This document shows positions 49,301 to 59,807 of a stretch of 64,000 bases of DNA, piece by piece. This DNA is from Rotaria sordida (taxonomy: Eukaryota; Rotifera; Eurotatoria; Philodinida; Philodinidae), in NCBI GenBank assembly GCA_905250125.1, contig CAJNOL010000435.1, forward strand, positions 69,496 to 133,495. The letters run 5' to 3'. The position numbers and the translations under genes were made by a program. How positions within the stretch are numbered: the stretch's first letter is position 1; each line of letters begins with the position of its first letter. The notes below the pieces were generated by a model. The model worked only from the letters and a program-made list of their open reading frames with translations. It was not told where the DNA came from and searched no databases.

Positions 49301-50039
49301 ACCAATATGCTGGACCCCATGTACATCGATTACGTCCAAGATTTACCGGTGATTTTTCAGTAACTGGTTCACTAGTACACATATTCATCAAACGACATAA
49401 TGTTGCATAACGCTATGAACAAAAACAAAAAAAAAATATTATTTAATTATTTTATATTTGATTTTATTTACCTGTTTTTTAATCAATGATATAACTGATG
49501 TTCCATAATTTTGAATGATATTCATACACTAAATAAATTTTAATTATTAAAAAAGAAAATCTAATAAACAATTTTTTCTTTGTTTCTAGTTACTTTCGTT
49601 GAAAGATCATTTGGTAATAATGATTTACATTCACTACTTAATGTGGATATCATCAAATTCTAAATTATAAATAATTTTCCTATTAAAATTATTTAATAGA
49701 AATTACAAACTTCATTATCAGCTAATACATCAAATCCTTTATGTGTATTTTGAAAAATTCTTTGACACCATTGACATGTTGTTGTTGAAGCAACTAATTC
49801 ATGTTTATCATCATGACTCCAAACTGTATCAGTGCAATGCTGTATTGCACCACAATTCTGTGCATTTTCGAATGATTTACACCAGTATGCAGGTCCAACA
49901 GCACATTCCAATGCATAACCAGTCGCCAAGCCAATTGATAAAGCTTGAAAATAAATAACAATAATACTTTTTATCTTGTTTTGAATACAAATAAAAATAT
50001 CTTACCAATCAAATAAGTGACGAATAAGGCTTTCGCCAT
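37400..50039 (-). CDS. Giant prosaposin-type precursor, about 17 saposin-like units
   Basis: 31 exons, all GT...AG and in frame, give 1616 residues. In order: 50039-50006, 49943-49711, 49659-49594, 49528-49472, 49412-49137, 49076-49011, 48946-48887, 48837-48595, 48534-48475, 48421-48365, 48317-48237, 48169-48044, 47977-47903, 47849-47787, 47725-47666, 47126-47049, 46993-46925, 46875-46819, 46242-46186, 46130-46032, 45959-45897, 45827-45708, 45646-45578, 45528-45472, 45421-45365, 41272-41219, 41151-40630, 40547-39938, 38900-37803, 37749-37523, 37456-37400. Signal peptide 1-20. Saposin-A domains at about 21-57 (GPAYWCKSF), 158-192 (GPAYWCSS) and 1573-1608 (KYWCATPENAKLC). Between them are about 17 saposin-B-like units with C..C, a mid cysteine, C...V..Y and a final C..L..C. 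Vertebrate prosaposin has four. Expected role is a lysosomal or secreted precursor cleaved into lipid-binding peptides; the products are not predictable here. Confidence 0.9.
38902..39937 (-). other. Prosaposin intron 28 with foldback element
   Basis: The 1036-bp intron contains an inverted-repeat element of about 627 bp (39107-39733). The ends are CAAACTATCAAATTTAAAAT and ATTTTAAATTTGATAGTTTG, with further pairing inward (AGACTATTGTTGACATG against CATACTAACAGCAGTCT). It also holds an unusual GC-rich patch at 39582-39670. Confidence 0.75.
41704..42504. mobile_element. Inverted-repeat element carrying a Cys-rich ORF
   Basis: ATGTCGTAGGTCAATCTC at the left pairs with the right-hand GAGATTGGCCTACGACAT. 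Pairing continues through AGGCCATTCTAAGAT-type units, which also repeat in tandem within each arm (RGGCCAATCTNAGATTC and YAGGCCATTCTAAGAT). The arms are about 130 bp. Between them lies a short minus-strand ORF. The arms are diverged, so this is an old insertion. Confidence 0.65.
41956..42207 (-). CDS. Short ORF with CXC-like cysteine tail inside a repeat
   Basis: An 83-codon frame whose C-terminal third is cysteine-rich (CNNNQCSCKNNQVFCSTNCH, then C of NCLRN), resembling the CxC...C...CH...C tails found in some transposon-associated and Tesmin/CXC-type proteins. The N-terminal part (FDEFVCCTSRTPH) is unfamiliar. It starts at an ATG and lies wholly between the arms of the inverted repeat, so it is probably a remnant of a transposon protein and not a host gene. 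The family call is tentative. Confidence 0.35.
   Translation of the reverse strand: MIDNKCFDEFVCCTSRTPHIPLIDFHEISMNTAFKFYVRSIINDVRCLGKRECNNNQCSCKNNQVFCSTNCHKNINCLRNMKE
42552..43694. mobile_element. GC-capped MITE with TTAA target, copy 2
   Basis: Termini GGGCCCCCTACCCCTC and GAGGGGTGGGGGGCCC are inverted repeats. TTAA precedes the left end (42548-42551). On the right, TTA is followed by a younger insertion, whose removal restores TTAA. Internal inverted repeats include GTGTGTCAAAGATTT (near 42718) against AAATCTTTGACACAC (near 43008) and CAACCTAACAAAGCC against GGCTTTGTTAGGTTG. There is no transposase. The end sequences match copy 1 at 18186-19109. Confidence 0.78.
43698..44230. mobile_element. 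Near-perfect palindromic MITE, TA target duplication
   Basis: Arms of about 215 bp (43698 to about 43912 and about 44016 to 44230) are nearly identical as reverse complements. One visible difference is TTTTTTACCGAA against TTCGGTAAGAAA. The ends are CACTCTAAAAAAAATCGG and its complement. TA flanks both ends (43696-43697 and 44231-44232). The 100-bp loop holds degenerate repeats of ACGAAAC...TTAG.GTTT. It inserted into the right-hand TTAA of copy 2 of the GC-capped element. High arm identity indicates recent activity or gene-conversion-like repair. Confidence 0.88.
46319..46749. mobile_element. Foldback element in prosaposin intron 18
   Basis: CTTAAAAATAACAGCTAGAAC at the left pairs with GTTCTAGCTGTTACCGTTAAAG at the right. 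The arms run about 200 bp to a centre near 46530, which is itself the palindrome GTAGAGCCCATCGGGTCC against GACCCAATGGGCTCTAC. It fills most of the 576-bp intron (46243-46818). No coding capacity. Confidence 0.8.
47254..47621. mobile_element. Foldback element in prosaposin intron 15
   Basis: GCAGCTGTATTTTTAATTCG at the left pairs with a right arm containing AATCACAAATACAACTGC. Further paired blocks are CTAAAACTTCTAATAAAACTG and ATCTCAAAAATCA. The arms are about 90-100 bp with a central segment. It sits inside a 539-bp intron (47127-47665), while the neighbouring introns are only 40-90 bp. Confidence 0.75.
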
Positions 50040-52116
50040 TATGCCATTTACAGTAGCCAAATTAAAGAGAAAAAAAGAAAAAGTGTATATGAATATCTAA
50101 AAAATATTGAATAGATTTCGTTGATTCAAATAAAGAAAAACAAAACGTATTCATGATGAATAACTAATTTTATGCATTTCTCTTTTTTTCTGTCACGGCT
50201 GAGAGAATAACGTTATTTATAGAAAAAAGTAATATATAATGACTCACAAAAAGAAAAAATATCAATAATGATTAAAACAAAATTTGTTTATATTTTTTAG
50301 TGATTATCAAATGTTAGAAATTTCATTCTGAAAAAATGCAATATTTTCTGAGGGGAAAAAAAACATGATAATATTTAACAGTTGTTCATGATAACTTTGC
50401 TAAGAAAAACAAAAGGTCATTTTTGTAAAAAAATAAATAGAAATTTTCTACTAGAAGATTCAATGTCATTAAAAGATGAATCATAATCATACAGTACTTA
50501 CTTTTTAAATATCAAACTTAAAGGTTATTATCCCTGTTGAAAACAAAAATAGAATTGAAATTAAATTTTTGTTCTTCGTTCATTTACTGATTAAATTTAA
50601 TTAATAATAATATGCTATCAGTTTCTTAAAAGAGAGAGAGAGACAGATGTATCCATATATTTGTTTGCAATTATTTCAAACGACATTTGTTTTTTTTTCT
50701 TTAGTGTATGCAAAAAAATAGAGGAAAGAAAAGAAGAAAAAAAAAAGAAATGAGCGTAGAGCGTCAGCAACTAACAATATAGTAATTCAAAACAAGCCAT
50801 ACCTATAACTCAAAACCGACTGGATGTATTTTTATAAGGAAAAGAAAAAGAAATTGCGCATTGGTAAAAGAAAGACAATTTTTTTGAAATTTTATGTTAA
50901 ACGATATAATCTAATTAATTTAATGTTAAAAGATATCTAATGCTGAATGTATTGTAACTAAAAGCTTATGATTTTTATTAGAATAGGTTTCTTTTTTTAT
51001 ATGACAAAGAAATATAAGATTATTTAGACGAATATTTTCTTATATAATTCATAAGCAAAGTTCAAGTTGACATGTTGAAAAAAATATCTAGTTTTAATTT
51101 GTTACTTTTATTTAGTATTCTTAAATGAACTCGAACATAGAATTGTTCTTTGAAGTAAATAGATATTAATCAATTTATATACATATTATAAGATTTACAT
51201 GAATAATATACGTTGATTTTTTTGATATTGCTTTTGATTAATTATCGAGATAGATACGATTTATACTTTATATAACCCGATAAACAATATTATTTTCTTT
51301 TCGTATCCGTACGCACTTTATTAACAAAAGTTCATTTTTTTATAGATATATTTATCACCTTTACCTTTCAATGTAGAATAAAGGTCAACAAGTTTAATAA
51401 ATATAAGAAAAATAAAAGTACCTTTAGTGAATTTTCAATTCATTCTTCGTTGAACACTAATACTTGACCTTATTATCCGGATACGATCTCCAAACTATAA
51501 GGAAAAGATTTCGATTATACGCATTGTTTTCCATAAAGTATTTGGATAAAATGTTACTGACACCTCTTTTGACATTATTTGAAAATTTTATTTTGCACAT
51601 GATTAGTAATTCCTTCTGGTTTAAAAGTTCTTGAATAGTTTGGGCAAGTGTACGTGTTATTCCGATTATGCTAAAGTATTTTCAGAATTTTGATTTGAGG
51701 TACATTTATTCTTTTGTCTTTTTCTCTAATTTTCTATAAGAGATATGTTGGTCACTGAAATCATTCTGATTTATAATCAAATATTATAACTTCATTTTTC
51801 TGTTTAAAAATGATAGTATTTTGTTTGACTTGAAAAAGAAATATTTATAGGCAGATCTACTCATTAGACTCGACGATAGTTGAATTCTTTTAAGTATCTT
51901 TTTTCCCTTGAATTATTTGGCATTAATGTTATGAATCAGTGAATTATTTTATTTCATCTAGATGTGCATATTTACAAATAATAAGAATAAAATTTCACAA
52001 ATCCAAAAATAGTTCTCCTAAATTAAAATTCACTTTTCAAATATGAATAAATTTATACTTAATAATAACAACACTATCTGAACCAAATGCAAATACGCAA
52101 ACTATGAAAATTTTAA
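50040..52116. other. Intergenic DNA upstream of the prosaposin gene
   Basis: No gene seen. The first part should contain the prosaposin promoter and 5' UTR; the part near 52000 is the 3' flank of the rhomboid gene. The sequence is AT-rich with GA and A/T microsatellites (about 50630-50645). Confidence 0.55.
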
Positions 52117-53160
52117 TTATTTAAGATGAACCGGTATAAATAAATAAAAGATCATTAATGTAATAACAAAATATCCAATAATTAAAATCAATGCAATTAA
52201 TTGAATTCGTTTTTTTCCATTTGAAATTCTAGTTGTGATAAATGCTGGCATATCACATAAAAATATAGCGACTAATACACCCATAATTGCACCCCCAATA
52301 TGTGCTGCATGATCAACATGACCCGAAGAATCAACATCAAGAAATATACTCAATATAAAATATGGAATGACGAGAAGTGTTATTAGAAACTGAATGATTT
52401 TGTCTTGAATATTAGTAATAGTAAATATCCTTAAAGTATTGTCGATAATACAAAAGAATAATAGACCATAAACGGCACCTGATGCTCCTAGAGATACTAA
52501 AAATACATTCAAATAATTAGTGAATGAAAAAAAAAACATTATGATTTACGTACTACTCTTTGGATTACACAATGAACTCATTACATTTGCACTAAAGCCA
52601 AATAAAATATAGCATATTCCTAATGTTATTTTACCATATTTTCCTTCCAAAAGAGTTCCAACCAAAGCTTGATAAATAAGATTACTTAAAAGATGAGTTA
52701 TGTCACCATGAAGAAATATTGGAGTAAAAAAGCGAAAAAATTGATAAGGAAAAAGGAAAGATTGACATCGAGATTTAAGTCCAGCATTATACATTTCCTG
52801 TTCTGCTTTAGAATACAATGGTTTCATACAAGGAACATATTTGCAACCCATTTTTATCCATGTCTCAGATGTTATTACGGTTCCTTCCTGCACAATATAT
52901 AAAACAAGAAGTACTAATATATCAAATATTCCAATGGAAAGAGTAAATATTGGACAATGTGGCTCTAGTGATGAAGATGTTACATGAATAGTGTGATCCT
53001 GTTGATCTATTTCTATTAATACATCTTTATTATCGTGGTGTGTATCAAATAGTTTAAGTGAATTACAAGAAGTTGAATGAACAGATAATGTTATTTGCTT
53101 TTGCGGCAAACTAAATTTATCTTTAATCTTTGTCCACATTGTTTTAGTATTCGTCGGCAT
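52117..53160 (-). CDS. Rhomboid-family intramembrane serine protease
   Basis: Exons 53160-52554 and 52496-52117 (intron 57 bp, GTACGT...TTTTAG, phase 1) give 328 residues. The splice rebuilds NPKSISLGASGAVYG, the rhomboid GxSG motif with nucleophile Ser208. The partner His268 is in DHAAHIGGA. FLHGDITHLLSN (about 148-159) supplies the conserved His and Asn of TM2. About seven hydrophobic segments are visible, one before the core (about 73-91), followed by the Cys-containing loop WIKMGCKYVPCMKP typical of animal rhomboids. These enzymes cut single-pass membrane proteins inside the bilayer, for example EGF-like ligands. The N-terminal 60 residues are cytosolic and unlike any domain I know. Catalytic residues appear intact. 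Confidence 0.92.
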
Positions 53161-54462
53161 TGAATTGTTTGTTTTTCTAAAACAAGAGAAAGTAGATATA
53201 GAATATTCTTTGTTATTATTATTATTTTTTTTTTTGATAAATTTTCTACTAAAGATCTATTTGGATTTAAAAGTCAATAGAACAAAAGTATGATTTTTTT
53301 TTGCTTAGTTATTTTCATATAATTGATTCTACCTACATTTACTTGACTAACGCAATTACAGCTAAATTAACTCATTTTCGAATACAAGTGTCCCTTGTTA
53401 ATAATAGTTACATTTTATGTGGGGTAGTTTTTCTTTCTTTTCTTTGCTTTTTTCCAATTATCACGTGTTCTAAATTTATGATGTTTTTTTCTGTACCTAT
53501 CGTACGATTTTCGTATCTTTATCTTTTTTATTAGTCATGTCGGAGGAAATCACTTGATAGAAATACTAAATGAAAAACAAAAGGATTATATATAATGTAA
53601 ATCATGAAAATTTATTTAGTTCAATGACACAAAAATATTATACTTCATATATGAAAGAAAATATAAATACAGTCGTATATTAACTATTGAAATAATAATA
53701 AATACGTAAAATATATCATAATTACTAGTCAATAGTTATTAATGAAAATATATTTTCTGTCGATTTTTTGAAAAAAATGTAACTACCTACTGTTGTATCA
53801 CAAAATTTTGTACTATCACAAATGATATTGATATATTAGTTTTCTTTCACGTTGGGACAATTATCATTAAAGGTGAAAATAGCATTCCTTTGGGCTTAGA
53901 TACTTTTTTTTTATAGTACGCAAAATACAATCGTGATTCTTTGATCAGGATACACAGAAAGGAAAAAAAAAATTTTCATATAAGTCGATCATTATTTGTA
54001 TCGATCAAACAAAAGACTAAAGCATCCTGTCATTTTACGCCCAAATATTAAATAGAAGTCGAAGTTTCTCATGAAATATAATCATTAAATAATAAACTAA
54101 GAGTTCAGATATAATAATAGAAAAATATCGAAATTTGTCTATGACATACAAACATGCATGAGAATAATTTAGGAGTTAAGACAAGAAAAGAAGCTTGATT
54201 ATAATCGCCTATTTATTTTGTTTCTTTATTTTCAAAGTCTGTAAATAAATAAAAATAATATAATATCATACAGGTCAATAATAATAGGAATGTAAACACA
54301 ATGTGAATGAGATATTCGACCGAAAGAAATGTCATGCTTTTTGTAACGCATTTATTCATATTTGACATATTTTTATCAAATAATTTAAATACCAACGAAA
54401 AAAAAAACCAAGAAAATTTTTATTCCTTAGCAACCTTAAAATACATCTATTTTTCTCATTCA
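53161..54462. other. Divergent intergenic region, no gene seen
   Basis: About 1.3 kb between the rhomboid (-) and KCMF1-like (+) genes, which diverge from here, so both promoters should lie in it. Short frames present have no motifs. Confidence 0.55.
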
Positions 54463-55053
54463 ATGTCAATACATGATGGTATCTCATGTGATTTATGTCG
54501 AAAAATAAATTTTCCCGGTTGTCGTTATAAATGTTTAATATGTAATGATTTTGATTTATGTGCAATATGTTATGATAAAAAACAAAATCTATCTGTTCAA
54601 ACACATTCTATTCATCATTCAATGCAATTTATAATAACACCAAATGATTTTGAATATATTTATTTTGGATATAAACGTACACAATATAATCAAATATCAT
54701 TAACATGTTCTTATTGTAATCAAAATGGTTTTGATTTAAATTTTTTAATTAAACATATTAATAAACAACATAGAATATTAAAATATTCTGTTCTATGTCC
54801 AATTTGTTTTATTCGACAAAATAATCTTTATGAACATCTTCATCAACATATAGAAGAAAATTTAAATTTTAAAATAAAAATTTTTAAACAAATAAAAATT
54901 TTTAATTCAAATGAAAAATTTCTTGAACAATCCTTATTAAAAAAATTAATTAATAAATATACGAATAAAAATGAAAATGAACAACGAAATTTATTTCTAT
55001 ATTCTTTACTTACTGATTTATTAAGTCAAAAATCTTTTAATAATAATATATAA
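54463..55053 (+). CDS. KCMF1-like ZZ-type zinc-finger protein
   Basis: A single-exon frame of 196 residues. I chose the ATG at 54463 because MSIHDGISCDLC matches the N-terminus of KCMF1; the in-frame extension upstream looks non-conserved. Residues about 8-52 form a ZZ zinc finger (CDLC, GCRYKCLICNDFDLCAICYD, then THSIHHSM). Residues about 83-130 are a Di19-type C2H2-like pair (CSYCNQNGFD, KHINKQH, then CPICF and HLHQH). KCMF1 is an E3 ubiquitin ligase acting with RAD6 and UBR4 in protein quality control. This protein is about half the usual KCMF1 length: the long C-terminal region is replaced by a short Lys/Asn-rich helix. It could be a derived paralogue or a retrocopy. Confidence 0.85.
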   Translation: MSIHDGISCDLCRKINFPGCRYKCLICNDFDLCAICYDKKQNLSVQTHSIHHSMQFIITPNDFEYIYFGYKRTQYNQISLTCSYCNQNGFDLNFLIKHINKQHRILKYSVLCPICFIRQNNLYEHLHQHIEENLNFKIKIFKQIKIFNSNEKFLEQSLLKKLINKYTNKNENEQRNLFLYSLLTDLLSQKSFNNNI

Positions 55054-55058
55054 ATAAA
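55053..55058 (+). terminator. AATAAA overlapping the KCMF1-like stop
   Basis: The AATAAA hexamer shares its first base with the last base of the stop codon, as also seen at the peroxiredoxin gene. It implies a very short 3' UTR if used. Confidence 0.35.
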
Positions 55059-58000
55059 TTACATAAAAATATTTTTATAATAATATTATAAATCATATTC
55101 AATTTGAAAACAATAATTATTTATAAATAAGTTTGATGTTGATCATTATGTGATTTTTTCTAACAAAACTAAAAGAAAACAAAAGATTATTTTAGTAGAT
55201 AAAAAAACAAACTAATATTAGTTTCGCACGTTTGTCAAACAAGTTTCACCAGAAAGATAAATATCGGCAATTATTTATCAGTCAAAAACGACCTTAGAAT
55301 ATCGTTGAAGCATGACAAATGTTACCGATTTAGAAATTGACCAATCACGTCAAATTTTCGACAAAAAATACTCTCAGTGCATTCTTTGTTCGATTTACGC
55401 CAAATCAAGATCGTTATCTCGCTTCAATCATAAGCAGTAAAGGCTTTTTTTTCCGACGAGAAAACGGCTTCAACTGATCAATTGTTTAAAGCTACTCAGC
55501 TATGGATTATTGACCATAAGAAATTTTCTTAGGTCTTTATATACTGGTTTTCCCGATTAATCAACATATTCAGTAGTTTTCGTTGAGAAAGCGATTGATC
55601 AGTAGAAAACGTTTCTGTGTGGAAACCCTGGTTTTGGCCAATTGATCTGAAATCATCTTAGAATTAACCTTAAGAAGGCTAATTTACCATGTTGAGTTTA
55701 GTAGTGATTTGAAAGCACTATCAGGAAAATTTTGAATTTGAGAAAAAAAAAAATCTTGATAGTGCTTTCAAATCACTACTAGATTCAAAGGTCTTTAGAT
55801 CATTCTTCGGATGATTACAGATCAATTGACCGAAGTCAGGAATCTCAGAAAAAGTTTTATGGCTCGAGAGATCAAGAGGTCAGGGTTTATGTAAAGTGAA
55901 CAAACACAATCTTTTTCTACCGAATGGTCATGTTAAAACTGTAAATTGTGTGAAGAATGTATTGAGGATATCGCCTATGGGAAGTTTCACCTGATTGTTC
56001 GATCGATAAACCAATCAGATTTCACATATTTCTATGGTAGGCGTCACACCTTCCATCCCGATGTTTTCTTTTGAATAATGAAAATCTCAGATCTCTATTT
56101 TCTTCCTAATAAAAGTTATTCGAAAAATAATCACGATCATTATATAGTTGGACAAACAGATGTACAGCTCGCAGAAATCAATATTGATCGTTTAAATTGC
56201 TTTCATTTCACTTACCTAGTGTGTACATTTGAGCTGAAACCTTTTCAATATATACAATAAATACTTAAGGTTGGCTACCTTTTTTTTTTAGTTTCTCTCT
56301 ATCACCTTTTCTTCAAGTAAAAAGAAACCTTAACTGGAAGAACACTCTAAGGCATATACCTATTTTTCAACGATTTTATTGTTTAGCATTTGTCAAAAAA
56401 CAACAGATTTTCTTTAAGCTTTAAAACAATATTTGAATTTTCTCCAATAGAAAAAGAATGTAGAGACGCATATGTAGAACAGAACGAAAAACTAAATATT
56501 TTTACTTTGATAATCGAAAGAATTTCTTTAAATAGAAAAGTTTCCCTCGTCTCTGAGCTATCAAAAACAAAAATGTTTCATAAATGAAAAGTTATTTGTT
56601 TGTTGAAAACAACAAAAATAAAATCAACGTAATTTTCACAAAACTCTCATCCATAGAATAGAAAGCCCGTTGTGTTCCCTCCTAGACACAAAACAAATAA
56701 TCTGGATAGATTAACTTTTATTGCTTCTCACTATTCAATTGTAGCTCTGCTTATGTGTTGTATGTGTTCTAGTAACAGACAAATAAATTTCTTTCGTAAC
56801 TTGAAAAAATGCATAGATATACTGATCACTTACAGATAGCTGTCGAATAGGTAATCATATCATTCTGTGAGATTTATGTGCCGTTCAAAAAATGAAATAA
56901 TATTAATTTTTATTAACTGAAAAATGAAAACATCTTACAAAGGTGAACGATTAGTGTGAGATGGTACAATATCGATCTTAGAAATAAGAGACTGTACAAA
57001 CTTCTACAATGAAATCATTCAGAAAAATCATATAGGTACAATATCTAATAAGAATTACTTTCTAACTTCTCCATAGCTCGATAATTTCTTAGTTAAAATA
57101 TTTTATTAACTATAATTATTCGGATTCACCGAGTAGTGGCAACAAATGAATATGTGAACTCGAGAAGTAGTATAAAGAACTCATATATTTTGTCTACTTA
57201 ATAGTATACGACCGAAACAGAACTGACAGGTTCCACCTCTGGTTTAGATTTATTCATTTTTATCAGATATAAAATCTTAGATCGACTGTTCAACAAATTT
57301 GACTTCGATTTTGCTAAAAAATATGGAGTACATAATACTTCGTTGATTAGTAAGATTCGTTTCTCTATAGGAGTATAACATATCGTGTTATGTATTTCTC
57401 AACGAAAAACATTGCCTTTTCCAATACAAAAATTTGCTCACTTCTCAGATACCTGAGAACCACATCTCTCATTGTTACATCATAGTTGTTCAAACAAAAT
57501 CTAAAAATAATTAACAACAATATTTATATCTGTAAAAAAAAAATATATATATATATTGATAGAGATGACATGATAATAATAATATTAGTTTATCGTTTTT
57601 ATTTTTTAACATCGAGATTTTAATAAAATTTTTTATTGAATTTTGCTCACATGGATAACCAATAATCGATACATATATATGTGAACAAATTATGAAATAA
57701 ACTTTTACCGACTATATTTTATAGATAATAGGTGAGTGTATACCTCTTAAAATACAATAATACTTGTCTATAAGGTGAAAGGTACAAAAAAAAACTATCG
57801 CAACAAAAATAAGGTAGATGTTTTTTGTCTGTATCTCTCATGAAAAAAGAATTGGATGAATAATCATATTAGACAAACGGATGAAAAAAAAAAATATAAA
57901 ATTTTTGCGAATGATTATTGTATACATAGATCAAATGTATTCAATATTTGATTAGGATTCAACTAAGAACTACTTGATCAGATGATCAAACATACATGCA

Positions 58001-59807
58001 TACAATTGCTAAAATTAGCATCGATTTTAAATGGATGAATTATTATCAAATGAAAAAAAAAGATCTTCACGAAACAAATACATCTGTTAATAATGTTTGA
58101 ATTATATGACTTACTTTTTTTCTATTTGAAATATTTATTTTTTTAAATAAAGTCAAAAGTAAAAAGTAGATGTCAGTATGTTATAGATTCTCAAGTCCAT
58201 GAAAACCAGTGTCATTATGTCGCTACTTTTCATAAACTTGTAAAACGAAGAAAATAATAGGAGAAACGATAACCATATGCTAGCAAAAAAGTAGACTGAT
58301 CGATTACGATGGAAGCTAATGCAGTAATATGCCGTTTCCGACGATTGCAATGGTTGTTGTAGGTTGATTAGTTGAATGCTTTTAGTCGAAAAAATCCTGA
58401 GGTCATATATGTGTATTTGCTTCAAACCATTGAATAACACAGAAACTAAAAAAAATCGTTGAGACAACAACAAAACAATTATCAATTGAGACTGCAAAAT
58501 AGACGGAGACGATCTGTTTCTTCTGTATATTAAAGCTTCTGTTTGATTTACGATTTCACGATCATCAAATTTCGATACTTTTTTGTGTAAAGTTACTCAT
58601 GTCGTGAAAATCGTGATTATGATATGAGATACGATATTTTCAAAATCGGCAATTAATCTTTAATTAGTTGCTGATTTCGGTAAGCTACTTTAAAATTTTC
58701 AATTAATTAGAAAAAAAATTCTAAAATCTATTACATCGTAAATGAAATTATCTTTTGTATCCAATTTTCTTCAACATACTCATTGAAATTCAAAACTAAA
58801 AACTGAATTTTTTTTTTCGTAAGAGTATCGCTATTGTAACATTAATGAGATTGAATGATTTTGAATCACAATCAAACCGAACTGAAGTAACTGCATATTC
58901 ATTTCCTTAGTTTTAGTTCGAATTTAAAACATGTTTTTCATTATTGGATAATCTATTTTAAATATATTTTTCCTGGAATCGAATTTCAAATAAATCCCTC
59001 AACCCTTGATTAGAGTCAAACTGAAAAAAATGACTTTCTGATTGATATTTAAATTGTACATCATCATCACTGTTGCAATCATTCGCTTTTTTAGATTTAT
59101 ATTTCGTTGTTGTGTTTTAGATGCAAACTTCATGCACGAACGCGATGGTGCAATCATTGATTGTGAAAACAAGTTATTCAGAATATACATCTGTGGTGCA
59201 TAAGAACTTTTTTCGATTGTGCTCTGGTTTTAGTGAGTGATAGCGTTTTGTATTAGCTTTTTTCGTTTTTTTTTTGTATTTGGTTAATATGAAATCATTT
59301 ATATGTTCTAGTCTTATAATAAAATATTTGATCAATTAGAATTAGAAATAAAAATTGCCAAATACATATATGAAATTGAGATTAAATGATTCAAATCATA
59401 CCTATAATTATGAGAATAAAGAATAATAATCGATCGAAAAATCATGATCTATCCAGAAATCCCCGATTAATCGAGCTTCAGCATACGATTATCGTTTCGA
59501 TATATCGTGATTAATCGGTAATTTTTTAGCAATTTCACGGATATGTGATGTCATTCATATTCTTTTAATCACTGAATCTTCGAATAGAAAATTTATTTGA
59601 CAGATTTAATTACCTAAATTTGAAATAAAGATTAGCTATTTCAAGAACATTCAGTTATAGAAATTTTTGTACATGTCAACATCTATTTCACCATAATGAA
59701 ATTATTCATGTTTCTTTGAACGATTAAAAAATCAATCGATTTTTTTAATTAATATATATATATCAAAGTTTAATATAAAAAACAAGAGAAGACAATTATC
59801 CTGTAAT
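55054..59807. other. Gene-free region with dispersed repeats
   Basis: About 4.7 kb with no gene I can support. The minus-strand frame near 58153-58497 is hydrophobic but has no motif and a poor codon pattern. A hairpin repeat lies at 55703-55784, and sequence near 55620-55665 (GGCCAATTGATCTGAAATCA) resembles a repeat near 62500. AT palindromes occur around 58640-58690. Confidence 0.55.
55703..55784. repeat. Hairpin-forming inverted repeat
   Basis: AGTAGTGATTTGAAAGCACT pairs with AGTGCTTTCAAATCACTACT around a loop of about 27 bases. Only about one mismatch is visible in the 26-bp arms. Confidence 0.7.

Noticed and set aside
53301-53534. Hydrophobic 77-codon ORF upstream of the rhomboid gene
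   Set aside because: Composition reflects T-rich DNA; no motif, and codon use is unlike the real genes.
58153-58497. Minus-strand 114-codon hydrophobic ORF
   Set aside because: No recognisable domain or splice context, and hydrophobicity is expected from T-rich sequence. It cannot be fully excluded as a small membrane protein.
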